A stretch of DNA of 64,000 bases from assembly GCA_016702605.1 (NCBI GenBank), contig JADJDQ010000021.1:186001-250000 (forward strand), written 5' to 3'. The stretch's first letter is position 1. The number at the start of each line of letters is the position of its first letter. Positions 51,207 through 59,708 of this stretch are shown here, in pieces. The notes below the pieces were generated by a model, which searched no databases, was not told where the DNA came from, and saw only the letters and a list, made by a program, of their open reading frames with translations. The DNA is from Candidatus Intricatilinea gracilis. GTDB lineage: Bacteria; Pseudomonadota; Gammaproteobacteria; Burkholderiales; Burkholderiaceae_C. The translations under genes were made by a program, and so were the position numbers.

Positions 51207-52253
51207 ATGTACACCCAGTCGATGGACACGATGGCACGCGAAGGTGGCGACAACGCCCCGCGCGTGCTGGAAGACGCTGCGCTGCAGGCGCGTTTCGACG
51301 AACGTATCGACGCCGGCGGCTTCATCGAAGCCAAGGACTGGATGCCGCAGGACTACCGCAAGACACTCATCCGCCAGATCAGCCAGCACGCCCACAGCGA
51401 GATCGTCGGCATGCTGCCCGAAGGCAACTGGGTGACACGTGCGCCCACACTCAAGCGCAAGTCCATCCTGCTAGCCAAGATCCAGGACGAAGGTGGCCAC
51501 GGCCTGTACCTCTACGCCGCGGCCGAAACACTCGGGGTGTCGCGCGACGAGTTGCTGGATGCGCTGCACAGCGGCAAGGCCAAATACAGCTCGATCTTCA
51601 ACTACCCCACACTCAATTGGGCGGATGTGGGTGTGATCGGCTGGCTGGTCGACGGCGCGGCCATCATGAACCAGGTGCCGCTGTGCCGCTGCTCGTATGC
51701 ACCGTATGCACGCGCCATGATCCGTGTCTGCCGCGAAGAGAGCTTCCACCAGCGCCAGGGTTACGACGCCCTGCTGGCCATGATGGAGCAGGGCACCGAC
51801 GCACAACGCGCCATGGTGCAGGACGCCATCAACCGCTGGTGGTGGCCCTGCCTGATGATGTTCGGCCCGCACGACGCCGACAGCACCCACAGCGCACAAA
51901 GCATGCGCTGGGGCATCAAACGTATCAGCAACGACGACCTGCGCCAGAAGTTCGTCGATGCCACGGTGCAGCAGGCCCAGGTGCTGGGGGTGACCATGCC
52001 CGACCCCGATCTGCGCTGGAACGAGGAGCGCCAGCACTGGGACTTCGGCAAGATCGACTGGGACGAGTTCTGGCGCGTGGTGGGCGGCGACGGTGCCTGC
52101 AACCGCGAACGCCTGGCCATGCGTGTCAAGGCCTGGGACGACGGTGCCTGGGTGCGCGAAGCCGCCACCGCGCATGCTGCCAAACAGGCCGCCAGACTGG
52201 CCGCCGCTCAGGCTGCCCAGCACCACGACACCGAACAACTTCAGGCGGCTTGA
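51207..52253 (+). CDS. paaA: 1,2-phenylacetyl-CoA epoxidase, catalytic subunit A
   Basis: The oxygenase subunit that inserts oxygen into the aromatic ring of phenylacetyl-CoA, acting in the PaaABCE complex. A ferritin-like di-iron protein of 348 residues. Candidate iron ligands are the Glu and His of AHSEIVGMLPEGNW, DEGGHGLYLYAAAE, and the later CREESFHQRQGYD helix. The substrate segment NYPTLNWADVGVIGWLVDGA is typical. The ATG at 51207 gives MYTQSMDTMAREGGD with AAGGA six bases upstream; the open frame begins eight codons earlier at a TTG, without support. The last 30 residues are Ala/Gln-rich. Confidence 0.95.
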   Translation: MYTQSMDTMAREGGDNAPRVLEDAALQARFDERIDAGGFIEAKDWMPQDYRKTLIRQISQHAHSEIVGMLPEGNWVTRAPTLKRKSILLAKIQDEGGHGLYLYAAAETLGVSRDELLDALHSGKAKYSSIFNYPTLNWADVGVIGWLVDGAAIMNQVPLCRCSYAPYARAMIRVCREESFHQRQGYDALLAMMEQGTDAQRAMVQDAINRWWWPCLMMFGPHDADSTHSAQSMRWGIKRISNDDLRQKFVDATVQQAQVLGVTMPDPDLRWNEERQHWDFGKIDWDEFWRVVGGDGACNRERLAMRVKAWDDGAWVREAATAHAAKQAARLAAAQAAQHHDTEQLQAA

Positions 52254-52278
52254 GGCCGCCCGCACGAGCAAACACCCC

Positions 52279-52614
52279 ATGAGCAACGAGCAACCAGCCC
52301 CCGCCGCGGCACCCGCGGCCCCCACCCCGCCGCGCAACGAATGGCCGCTGTGGGAAGTCTTCGTGCGCAGCAAGGCCGGCCTGGACCACAAGCACTGCGG
52401 CAGTCTGCATGCCAGTGATGCGCAGATGGCTGTGCACATGGCCCGTGAGGTCTACACCCGCCGCCAGGAAGGCACCAGCGTGTGGGTGGTGCGTTCGGAC
52501 CAGATCATTGCCAGCGATCCGGGCGACAAGGACATGTTGTTCGACCCGGCCGAGGACAAGGTCTACCGTCACCCCAGCTTCTACCAGCTGCCGGGTGCCG
52601 TGGACCACATGTGA
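52279..52614 (+). CDS. paaB: 1,2-phenylacetyl-CoA epoxidase, subunit B
   Basis: A small subunit (111 residues) that bridges PaaAC units in the epoxidase complex. The core starts NEWPLWEVFVRSKAGLDHKH and ends with DPAEDKVYRHPSFYQLPGAV, both characteristic. The first 20 residues are Pro/Ala-rich and longer than in Escherichia coli. The ATG at 52279 is 25 bases after paaA. The neighbouring paaC follows 13 bases later, so the subunits are probably made in step. Confidence 0.94.
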   Translation: MSNEQPAPAAAPAAPTPPRNEWPLWEVFVRSKAGLDHKHCGSLHASDAQMAVHMAREVYTRRQEGTSVWVVRSDQIIASDPGDKDMLFDPAEDKVYRHPSFYQLPGAVDHM

Positions 52615-52627
52615 GGCGGGTGCCGCG

Positions 52628-53422
52628 ATGACTGCTTCCATCACCCTCAGCCCCGCCGCCGACGTGCCCGGCCTGCGTTACCTGCTGCGCATCGGCGACA
52701 TCTGCCTCATCCACGCCCAGCGTCTGGGCGAATGGTGTGGCCATGCGCCGGTGCTCGAAGAAGACCTGGCGCTCACCAACCTGTCGCTCGACCTGATCGG
52801 CCAGGCGCGTGCCATCTTCACCCGTGCCGGCACGCTCGAAGGCCAGGGCCGTGACGAAGACCAGTACGCCTTCCTGCGTGACGAATGTGACTACCTCAAC
52901 CCGACGCTGGCCGAGTTGCCGATGCGCCGTGGTGGCGCCGACTTTGCCGACACGCAGGCGCGCAACCTGGTGCTGGCCACGTTGATGAAGCTGCTGTGGA
53001 CGCGCCTGACGAGCTCCAGCGACGCCGGCCTGGCCGGCATCGCCGCCAAGTCGCTCAAGGAAGCGCGTTATCACCAGCAGCATGCGGCCGACTGGGTCAA
53101 ACGCCTGGGCGACGGCACGGCCGAATCGGCCCGGCGCATGCAGGCGGCGATCGATCGCCTGTGGCCCTACGTGCCCGAGTTGTTCGAGAGCGACGCCGTC
53201 GAGGACGCCGCGGCCGCCTCGGGCCTGGGCCCGCGTCTGGCCGAACTGCAGGCCGACTGGCAGGCCGAGATGGCCGCCGTGTTTGCCGACGCCGGTCTCA
53301 CCATGCCCAAGGCCGGTGCAGTGCGCTTTGGCGGCAAACGCGGCGTGCACAGCGAACACATGGGTTTTCTTCTGGCCGAGATGCAGTACCTGCAACGTGC
53401 CTATCCCGGGGGCGCCTGGTGA
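52628..53422 (+). CDS. paaC: 1,2-phenylacetyl-CoA epoxidase, subunit C
   Basis: The structural partner of PaaA, with the same ferritin-like fold but without a working di-iron centre. 264 residues. Family segments are RIGDICLIHAQRLGEWCGHA, EEDLALTNLSLDLIGQARAI, and SLKEARYHQQHAADWVKRLG, ending with MGFLLAEMQYLQRAYPGGAW. The ATG at 52628 gives MTASITLSPAADVPGL. The stop codon overlaps a GTG start for paaD (GTGA at 53419-53422). Confidence 0.94.
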   Translation: MTASITLSPAADVPGLRYLLRIGDICLIHAQRLGEWCGHAPVLEEDLALTNLSLDLIGQARAIFTRAGTLEGQGRDEDQYAFLRDECDYLNPTLAELPMRRGGADFADTQARNLVLATLMKLLWTRLTSSSDAGLAGIAAKSLKEARYHQQHAADWVKRLGDGTAESARRMQAAIDRLWPYVPELFESDAVEDAAAASGLGPRLAELQADWQAEMAAVFADAGLTMPKAGAVRFGGKRGVHSEHMGFLLAEMQYLQRAYPGGAW

Positions 53423-54207
53423 GCTGTGTCTTGCCCGAGGCCGATGAGCGCCCGCGTCTCGAGCGCTCGGCGACCCTGGCCGGCGTGGACGCCGCCCGGG
53501 TCGCCCAACTCGACGAGGTGATGGCTGCCGCCGCGGCGCTCGATCCGGTCGCGACGGCCAGACATGCCGAGGCTGCCGCCGCGGCGGCCCAGCGAGCCGC
53601 CAGGACCTTGCCGGAGTTCGTGCGCACCGACCTCGAACAACGTGCCTGGGCCGTGCTCGGCCGGGTCATGGACCCCGAAGTGCCGGTGGTATCGCTCATC
53701 GACCTGGGCATCGTCCGCGAGCTGAGCGAGCTGCCTGTCCCGGTGAGCGACCGACCGGCTGCGCCCCAGGGGCAGGGCGTGCACGTGGTGCTCACGCCCA
53801 CCTATTCGGGCTGCCCGGCCACCGAGCTGATCGAGACCCTGGTACACGAGGCGATGGCCCGGGCCGGCATCACGCGGGTCTCGATCGAGCGGCGTCTGGC
53901 GCCGGCGTGGAGCAGTGCCTGGATCAGCCCCGGCGGGCGCGCCGCGCTGCGCGACTACGGCATCGTGCCGCCGGTGCACGACAGCATCGTCGGCATGGCT
54001 AGCCGAGGTGCCTGTGGTGGATCGTCGGCCAGTGCGGGCAGTGTGGTGCTGCACTTCGTGCCGCGTGAGCAATTCGCGCCTCTCGATTGCCCGCGCTGCG
54101 ACAGCCGTAACACCGAACGCATCTCGGCCTTCGGCTCCACCGCGTGCAAGGCGCTGTACCGCTGCCGCGCCTGCCGCGAGCCCTTCGAATATTTCAAGCC
54201 GATCTGA
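53419..54207 (+). CDS. paaD: phenylacetate-CoA oxygenase assembly protein D
   Basis: A protein of the MIP18/DUF59 class thought to help mature the iron centres of the epoxidase. The DUF59 core is RAWAVLGRVMDPEVPVVSLI followed by TPTYSGCPATELIETLVHEA. A C-terminal zinc ribbon uses four cysteines in DCPRCDSRN and YRCRACREPFEYF. With the GTG at 53419 it has 262 residues, about 90 more than typical; the extra N-terminus is Ala/Arg-rich. An in-frame ATG at 53521 would give 228 residues. The overlap with paaC favours coupling from the GTG. Confidence 0.88.
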   Translation: MSCVLPEADERPRLERSATLAGVDAARVAQLDEVMAAAAALDPVATARHAEAAAAAAQRAARTLPEFVRTDLEQRAWAVLGRVMDPEVPVVSLIDLGIVRELSELPVPVSDRPAAPQGQGVHVVLTPTYSGCPATELIETLVHEAMARAGITRVSIERRLAPAWSSAWISPGGRAALRDYGIVPPVHDSIVGMASRGACGGSSASAGSVVLHFVPREQFAPLDCPRCDSRNTERISAFGSTACKALYRCRACREPFEYFKPI

Positions 54208-54231
54208 GCCAGCCTGCCGGGACAACCATTC

Positions 54232-55347
54232 ATGACCAGCCTGCACTTCCATCCCCTGCGCGTGGCCTCGGTGTCGCCCGACACGGACGAGTCCGTCGTC
54301 GTCACCTTCGACGTGCCGTCCGACTTGCGTGACACCTTCGCCTATCGCCCCGGCCAGTACCTCACGCTGCGAGCCGACGTGGGGGGCGAGGACCTGCGCC
54401 GCTCGTATTCGATCTGTTCGGGCCTGCATGACGGCGCGCTGCGTGTGGGTGTGCGCAAGGTGGCGGGCGGGCGCTTCTCGGGCTGGGTGAACGACGAGTT
54501 GCAGGCCGGCGCCGAACTGCAGGTGTTTCCTCCGCAGGGCCATTTCGTGCTGCCGGTGTGCCCCGACGCCGCGCCGGCGGCGGCCAATGACGGTGCCGCG
54601 GTCCGGCCCGGCCGGCATGTGCTCGGCATTGCCGCGGGCAGTGGCATCACGCCTATCCTGGCCATCATGAAGACGGTGCTGGCCGACGAGCCACACAGTC
54701 GCTTCACGCTGATCTACGGCAACCGAAACCAGAAGTCGACGATGTTCAAGGAGGAGATCGAAGACCTCAAGAACAGCTACCTCACGCGTCTGGCCATCCA
54801 CCCGGTGTTCTCGCGCGAGCAGATCGACGCGCCGCTTAATGCGGGCCGGCTCGACACCGACAAGCTGGCGCTGTTTCTCGCCGCGCTGGTGGACGTGAAC
54901 GATGTCGACCAGGCCTTCGTGTGTGGCCCGCTGGGCGTGATCGATGCGGCCGAGGCCGCGCTCACCGGCGCCGGCCTGCCCGCTGATCGCCTGCACATCG
55001 AACGTTTCGGCGCGCCCGATGCCAGTGCCGCGCAGCAACACGCCGTGTTGCCAGGTGATGCGCCGCAGTCGGTGGTGACGGTGGTTCGCGACGGCCTGTC
55101 GCGCCAGATCGATTTCCACACCGGTGTGCCCAGCCTGCTCGACGCCATGGCCGCTGCCGGCCTCGAAGCACCCTTCTCGTGCAAGAGTGGTGTGTGCTCG
55201 ACCTGTCGCGCCAAGGTGACCTCCGGCCAGGTGCGTATGGACCGCAACTTCGCACTCGACAAGGACGAAGTCGCCGCGGGTTATGTGCTGTGCTGCCAGG
55301 CCCATCCGCTCACCGAGCGGGTCACGGTCACCTTCGACGAACGCTGA
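54232..55347 (+). CDS. paaE: 1,2-phenylacetyl-CoA epoxidase, reductase subunit E
   Basis: Passes electrons from NADPH to the oxygenase. 371 residues in three parts: an FAD domain (YRPGQYLTLRADVGGEDLRR and SYSICSG), an NAD(P) domain (AAGSGITPILAIMKTVL, FVCGPLGVIDAAEAALTGAG) and a C-terminal plant-type 2Fe-2S ferredoxin with CKSGVCSTCRAKV and the final cysteine in YVLCCQAHP. All four cluster cysteines are present. The gene is 24 bases after paaD and ends the epoxidase block. Confidence 0.95.
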   Translation: MTSLHFHPLRVASVSPDTDESVVVTFDVPSDLRDTFAYRPGQYLTLRADVGGEDLRRSYSICSGLHDGALRVGVRKVAGGRFSGWVNDELQAGAELQVFPPQGHFVLPVCPDAAPAAANDGAAVRPGRHVLGIAAGSGITPILAIMKTVLADEPHSRFTLIYGNRNQKSTMFKEEIEDLKNSYLTRLAIHPVFSREQIDAPLNAGRLDTDKLALFLAALVDVNDVDQAFVCGPLGVIDAAEAALTGAGLPADRLHIERFGAPDASAAQQHAVLPGDAPQSVVTVVRDGLSRQIDFHTGVPSLLDAMAAAGLEAPFSCKSGVCSTCRAKVTSGQVRMDRNFALDKDEVAAGYVLCCQAHPLTERVTVTFDER

Positions 55348-55391
55348 GCATGCCCGTTTGCCTGCCGCACCCGCCGATGTCTTGCTGAACC

Positions 55392-56042
55392 ATGGCCCGT
55401 CCACGTTCCAGCGGCTACGGCGACCAGCGCGAGCTCATCCTTGCGCAGGCGGCGGACCTGTTTGCCCGCCAGGGTTATGCCGGCACCTCGATGAACGAGG
55501 TGGCCGCGGCCTGTGGTGTGAGCAAGCCGGCGCTGTACCACTATGTGCGCGACAAACACGAACTGCTGGCGCTGATCTGCGAAGAACACATCGCCCGCCT
55601 GCGTGAGTTGGTGCAGGTGGTGGCGACCCAGGCCCAGGCCGAGGCGCTCGATGCCCGCAGCCATCTGCACCGGCTTATCCTCGCCTTCGTCGAGGCCTAC
55701 GCCGATGCCCAGCACGAACACCGCGTGTTGACCGAAGACGAACGCCACCTCGGCTCGGCCGAACGTGAGCGAGTGTTGACCGGCCAGCGCGAGGTGGTGG
55801 CCGCCTTTGCCCGGCTGGTGTCGGCGCAGCGCCCCGATGCACTGGCGGGTGACCTGGCCAAACCCCTCACCATGCTGCTGTTTGGCATGATCAACTGGAT
55901 GTTCACCTGGCTGCGCCCGGGTGGACGCCTCAGCCACGCCGACATGGCGCCGCTGGTGGCCGAACTTTTCATCGGCGGCCTGGCCGCCTTGCCCAGCGCG
56001 CAACTTTCCCCCAACGACAACCCCCGGAGACCTCAGACATGA
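55392..56042 (+). CDS. paaR: TetR-family regulator of the paa operon
   Basis: 216 residues. The helix-turn-helix is near the N-terminus: LILAQAADLFARQGYAGTSM and AAACGVSKPALYHYVRDKHE. The C-terminal ligand domain follows from about residue 65. In betaproteobacteria a TetR-type PaaR replaces the GntR-like PaaX of enterics and is released by phenylacetyl-CoA. Its place inside the operon and the palindrome overlapping the paaG start region support that role. The stop codon overlaps the start of the substrate-binding protein gene (ATGA at 56039-56042). Confidence 0.88.
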   Translation: MARPRSSGYGDQRELILAQAADLFARQGYAGTSMNEVAAACGVSKPALYHYVRDKHELLALICEEHIARLRELVQVVATQAQAEALDARSHLHRLILAFVEAYADAQHEHRVLTEDERHLGSAERERVLTGQREVVAAFARLVSAQRPDALAGDLAKPLTMLLFGMINWMFTWLRPGGRLSHADMAPLVAELFIGGLAALPSAQLSPNDNPRRPQT

Positions 56043-57193
56043 AGCTGCAACCCTTGCGTTCCCTGATCACCGCCGCCGTGCTGGCTGCCTGCAGCGCCAC
56101 CGCGCTGGCCGACATCACCGTCGGCGTCACCGTGTCGGCCACCGGGCCGGCGGCGTCACTCGGCATCCCCGAGAAGAACACCGTGGCGCTGATGCCCACC
56201 AGCATCGCCGGCCAGAAGATCAACTACATCGTGCTCGACGATGCCAGCGATACCACCAAGGCCGTGGCCAACGCGCGCAAGCTGATCGCCGAGGACAAGG
56301 TCGACGTCATCCTGGGTTCGACCACCACGCCCAACTCGCTGGCCATGATCGACGCCGTGTCCGAGGCGCAGACGCCCATGATCTCGATGGCCGCTTCGGC
56401 GCGCATCGTCGAGCCCATGGACGACAAGCGCAAGTGGGTCTTCAAGACGCCGCAGAACGACATCATGATGTCGCTGGCCATTGCCACCCACATGGCCAAT
56501 GCAGGCGTCAAACGAGTGGCCTTCATCGGTTTTGCCGATGCCTACGGCGAAGGCTGGTTCAACGAGTTCACCAAGGCCACGGCCCTCAAGCGCATCGAGA
56601 TCGTGGCCAGCGAACGGTATGCCCGCACCGACACCTCGGTGACCGGCCAGATCCTCAAGCTGCAGGCCACCAACCCGGATGCCGTGCTCATCGCCGGCTC
56701 GGGCACGCCGGCCGCCTTGCCGCAAAAGACGCTCAAGGAGCGCGGCTACGCCGGCAAGATCTACCAGACCCACGGTGTGGCCAACAACGACTTCCTGCGT
56801 GTGGGTGGCAAGGATGTCGAAGGCACCTTCCTGCCCGCCGGCCCGGTGCTGGTGGCCGCGCAGTTGCCCGACAACCACCCGGTGCGCAAGTCGGCGCTGG
56901 CTTACATCCAGAAGTACGAAGCCGCGCACGGCGCCGGCAGCGTCAGCACCTTCGGCGCCCATGCATGGGATGCCGGCGTGATGATGACCGCCGCTGTGCC
57001 CGTGGCGCTCAAGAAGGCCCAGCCTGGCACGCCGGCCTTCCGCGCCGCATTGCGTGACGCGCTCGAGAACCTCAAGGACGTGCCCGGCGCCCACGGCATC
57101 TTCAGCACCACACCGCAAGATCACCTGGGCCTGGACCAGCGTGGTCGTGTGATGGTCAAGATCGAGAACGGCACCTGGAAGTACCAGCCCTGA
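56039..57193 (+). CDS. periplasmic substrate-binding protein, branched-chain amino acid/aromatic type
   Basis: 384 residues with a signal peptide (ITAAVLAACSATALA, cleavage near residue 22) and a type I periplasmic-binding fold: ITVGVTVSATGPAASLGIPE at the start of lobe one, LIAEDKVDVILGSTTTPNSL, and the lobe-two segment AFIGFADAYGEGWFNEF. It belongs to the LivJ/HAAT group, many of which bind aromatic acids. GGAG lies ten bases before its ATG, which overlaps the paaR stop. No permease or ATPase genes accompany it, so it must use a transporter encoded elsewhere. I infer that its ligand is phenylacetate or a related aromatic acid. Confidence 0.9.
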   Translation: MKLQPLRSLITAAVLAACSATALADITVGVTVSATGPAASLGIPEKNTVALMPTSIAGQKINYIVLDDASDTTKAVANARKLIAEDKVDVILGSTTTPNSLAMIDAVSEAQTPMISMAASARIVEPMDDKRKWVFKTPQNDIMMSLAIATHMANAGVKRVAFIGFADAYGEGWFNEFTKATALKRIEIVASERYARTDTSVTGQILKLQATNPDAVLIAGSGTPAALPQKTLKERGYAGKIYQTHGVANNDFLRVGGKDVEGTFLPAGPVLVAAQLPDNHPVRKSALAYIQKYEAAHGAGSVSTFGAHAWDAGVMMTAAVPVALKKAQPGTPAFRAALRDALENLKDVPGAHGIFSTTPQDHLGLDQRGRVMVKIENGTWKYQP

Positions 57194-57297
57194 TGCGCCG
57201 CCCCTGAGCTGAGCTCACCGTGACGGGCCGGCCCTGCGCCGGCCCGCTCCATTTCTCCATTTCATTCTGCCCAGACAAGCGCCCCGGCGCCTACGCC

Positions 57298-59337
57298 ATG
57301 CAACAACTCCAGAGCTTCATCGCCGGCCGCTGGCTGGGCCACACCCCGGCGCAGACACTCGCCAGCGCCATCAACGGGCGCGGCGTGGCCCTCACCCATG
57401 CCGAGGCGATCGACTTCGCCGAGGCCACGTACCACGCCCGCAGCGTGGGTGTGCCGGCGCTGCTTGCGCTGGACTTCCAGGCCCGTGCCGCGCGGCTGAA
57501 GAAACTCGCCGCCTACCTGGTCGAGCACAAGGAGGAGCTGTACGCCCTGTCCGCCCACACCGGCGCCACCCGGGCCGACTCGTGGGTCGACATCGAAGGT
57601 GGCACTGGCACCTTGTTCGCCTATGCCAGCGCAGGCGCCAACGAACTGCCCAGCGGCAATGTGCTGCACGAAGGCCCGGCGCTGCAACTGGGCAAGACCG
57701 GCAGGTTTGCGGGCACCCACATCCTGGTGCCGCGTGGCGGGCTGGTGGTGCACATCAACGCGTTCAACTTCCCGGTCTGGGGCCTGCTCGAGAAGTTCGC
57801 GCCCAGCTTCCTGGCCGGCCTGCCCTGCATCGCCAAGCCGGCCACCGCCACCAGTTACCTGACCGAAGCCCTGGTGCGCCTGATGGACGCCAGCGGCCTG
57901 CTGCCGGCCGGCAGCCTGCAGCTGGTGATCGGCTCCACCGGTGACCTGCTGGATCGCCTGGACGGCCAGGACATGGTCACGTTCACCGGCAGCGCCGACA
58001 CCGCTGCCAAGCTCAAGTCACACGGCAACATCATCCGCAACGGCATTCCCTTCAACGCCGAGGCCGATTCGCTCAACTGCGCCATCCTGGCGCCCGACGT
58101 CGGCCCGGACGACGCCGAGTTCGACCTGTACGTGAAGGAGCTGGTGCGCGAGATGACGGTCAAGGCCGGCCAGAAATGCACTGCCATCCGCCGCGCCATC
58201 GTGCCGCGCCAGCATCTGGGTGCCTTGGCCGAGAAGCTGCAAGCACGCCTTGCCACGCTCAAGGTGGGCGACCCGTCCGTCGAGGGTGTGAGGATGGGCG
58301 CTCTGGCATCGCGCGACCAACTGGTCGACGTGAGTGAGCGGGTCGCGCAGCTCAGTGTGGGCAACGAGGTGGTGTTCGGCGCCGGCAACGGCTTCGCGCC
58401 GATCGGCGATGGTGTGGGTGACGGCGCCTTCCACGCACCCACGCTGCTCCTGTGCCGCGACCCGCTGAACAGCAGCACGGTGCATGACCTGGAAGCCTTC
58501 GGCCCGGTCAGCACGCTCATGCCCTACGACGACCTCGACGAGGCGCTGGCCCTGGCTGCCCGCGGCAAGGGCAGCCTGGTCGGCACGCTGGTGACGAAGA
58601 GCCCGTCCATCGCCGCCAAAGCCATCCCGGTGGCCGCACGCCACCACGGCCGCCTGCACATCCTCGACGCCGAATCGGCCCCCGAATCCACCGGCCACGG
58701 CTCACCACTGCCCCAGCTCAAACACGGCGGCCCGGGCCGCGCGGGTGGCGGCGAAGAACTCGGCGGCATCCGCGCCGTGCACCACATGCTGCAGCGCTGC
58801 GCCGTGCAGGGTTCACCGACGATGCTGGCGGCCGTCACGGGCGAATACGTGCGCGGCGCCAAGGTCAACGAGGGTGAGGTGCACCCCTTCCGCAAGTACT
58901 TCGAGGATCTGCAGGTGGGCGACAGCCTGCTCACCCATCGCCGCACGGTGGGTGAGGCCGACATCGTCGCCTTCGGCGGTATCTCGGGCGACTACTTCTA
59001 CATGCACTTCGACGAGATCGCCGCCAAGGACAGCCCCTTCGGCAAACGCATCGCGCATGGCTACTTCGTGCTCAGCGCCGCGGCGGGCCTGTTCGTCAGC
59101 CCCGCGCCCGGCCCCGTGCTGGCCAACTACGGCCTCGAGACGCTGCGTTTCATCAAGCCCGTGGGTATCGGCGACACCATCCAGGCCCGCCTGACCTGCA
59201 AACGCAAGATCGACAAACCCACCAAAGCCGGCGTCGCCCCGCAAGGTGTGGTCGGCTGGGACGTGCAGGTCACCAACCAGTTGGGTGAACTGGTGGCGAG
59301 TTACGAGATCTTGACGTTGGTGGCGAAGAAGGGCTGA
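57298..59337 (+). CDS. paaZ: oxepin-CoA hydrolase/3-oxo-5,6-dehydrosuberyl-CoA semialdehyde dehydrogenase
   Basis: A fused enzyme of 679 residues that opens the oxepin ring and oxidises the resulting aldehyde, which would otherwise close on itself. Residues 1-520 form an aldehyde dehydrogenase with the catalytic Cys294 (KAGQKCTAIRRAIV) and the segment INAFNFPVWGLLEKFAPSFL. Residues from about 535 form a MaoC-type hydratase with the catalytic pair Asp565 and His570 in GDYFYMHFDE. The ATG at 57298 gives MQQLQSFIAGRWLG. It lies 104 bases after the binding-protein gene. Genes paaF, paaH and paaJ for the later beta-oxidation steps are not in this window. Confidence 0.95.
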   Translation: MQQLQSFIAGRWLGHTPAQTLASAINGRGVALTHAEAIDFAEATYHARSVGVPALLALDFQARAARLKKLAAYLVEHKEELYALSAHTGATRADSWVDIEGGTGTLFAYASAGANELPSGNVLHEGPALQLGKTGRFAGTHILVPRGGLVVHINAFNFPVWGLLEKFAPSFLAGLPCIAKPATATSYLTEALVRLMDASGLLPAGSLQLVIGSTGDLLDRLDGQDMVTFTGSADTAAKLKSHGNIIRNGIPFNAEADSLNCAILAPDVGPDDAEFDLYVKELVREMTVKAGQKCTAIRRAIVPRQHLGALAEKLQARLATLKVGDPSVEGVRMGALASRDQLVDVSERVAQLSVGNEVVFGAGNGFAPIGDGVGDGAFHAPTLLLCRDPLNSSTVHDLEAFGPVSTLMPYDDLDEALALAARGKGSLVGTLVTKSPSIAAKAIPVAARHHGRLHILDAESAPESTGHGSPLPQLKHGGPGRAGGGEELGGIRAVHHMLQRCAVQGSPTMLAAVTGEYVRGAKVNEGEVHPFRKYFEDLQVGDSLLTHRRTVGEADIVAFGGISGDYFYMHFDEIAAKDSPFGKRIAHGYFVLSAAAGLFVSPAPGPVLANYGLETLRFIKPVGIGDTIQARLTCKRKIDKPTKAGVAPQGVVGWDVQVTNQLGELVASYEILTLVAKKG

Positions 59338-59370
59338 GCCACCAGCGATTGCCACGACGCGGGGCACTGT

Positions 59371-59411
59371 GAATGAGCAACGCCCTGGGGTGCCAGGGCG
59401 TGATCTCATTC
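59371..59411. terminator. two-level hairpin between paaZ and minE
   Basis: Inner perfect nine-base arms ACGCCCTGG (59380-59388) and CCAGGGCGT (59393-59401) around GGTG, enclosed by outer perfect arms GAATGAG (59371-59377) and CTCATTC (59405-59411). It lies in the 89-base gap between convergent genes. There is no T-run, so it acts as a structural stop, if at all, in both directions. Confidence 0.6.
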
Positions 59412-59426
59412 GGCAGGGAGTTGCCG

Positions 59427-59699
59427 TCAACGCAACCTGTCCGGCAATTCGATCTGCACGTTCAGCACATCCAGGCTGTCCTGGTGGCTCATCTCGATCT
59501 TGATGTCGTTGACATCGATCTTGACGTATTTGGAAATCACCGCGATCAGTTCGCGTTGCAGTTGCGGCAGAAAGTCGATGCTGGGCGCGTTCTGGCCGTT
59601 GCGCTCGTGCGCGAGTATCAGCTGCAGGCGCTCCTTGGCGATATTGGCGGTCGGCTTTTTCTCGCCGAATAGCGAGCGCAGGAATCCGGGTGTGGCCAT
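59427..59699 (-). CDS. minE: cell division topological specificity factor MinE
   Basis: 90 residues. It stimulates MinD ATPase and drives the pole-to-pole oscillation that keeps FtsZ rings at mid-cell. The N-terminal FLRSLFGEKKPTANIAKERL includes the membrane and MinD-binding helix; the C-terminal half holds the dimer domain with the segments FLPQLQRELIAVISKYV and EMSHQDSLDVLNVQIELP. It is the last gene of minC-minD-minE and follows minD after nine bases. Confidence 0.96.
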   Translation of the reverse strand: MATPGFLRSLFGEKKPTANIAKERLQLILAHERNGQNAPSIDFLPQLQRELIAVISKYVKIDVNDIKIEMSHQDSLDVLNVQIELPDRLR

Positions 59700-59708
59700 G
59701 TCGACTCC

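Noticed and set aside
53401..55404. A 667-codon minus-strand frame opposite paaD and paaE
   Set aside because: Same reason: no recognisable domain, and it covers two clear genes on the other strand.
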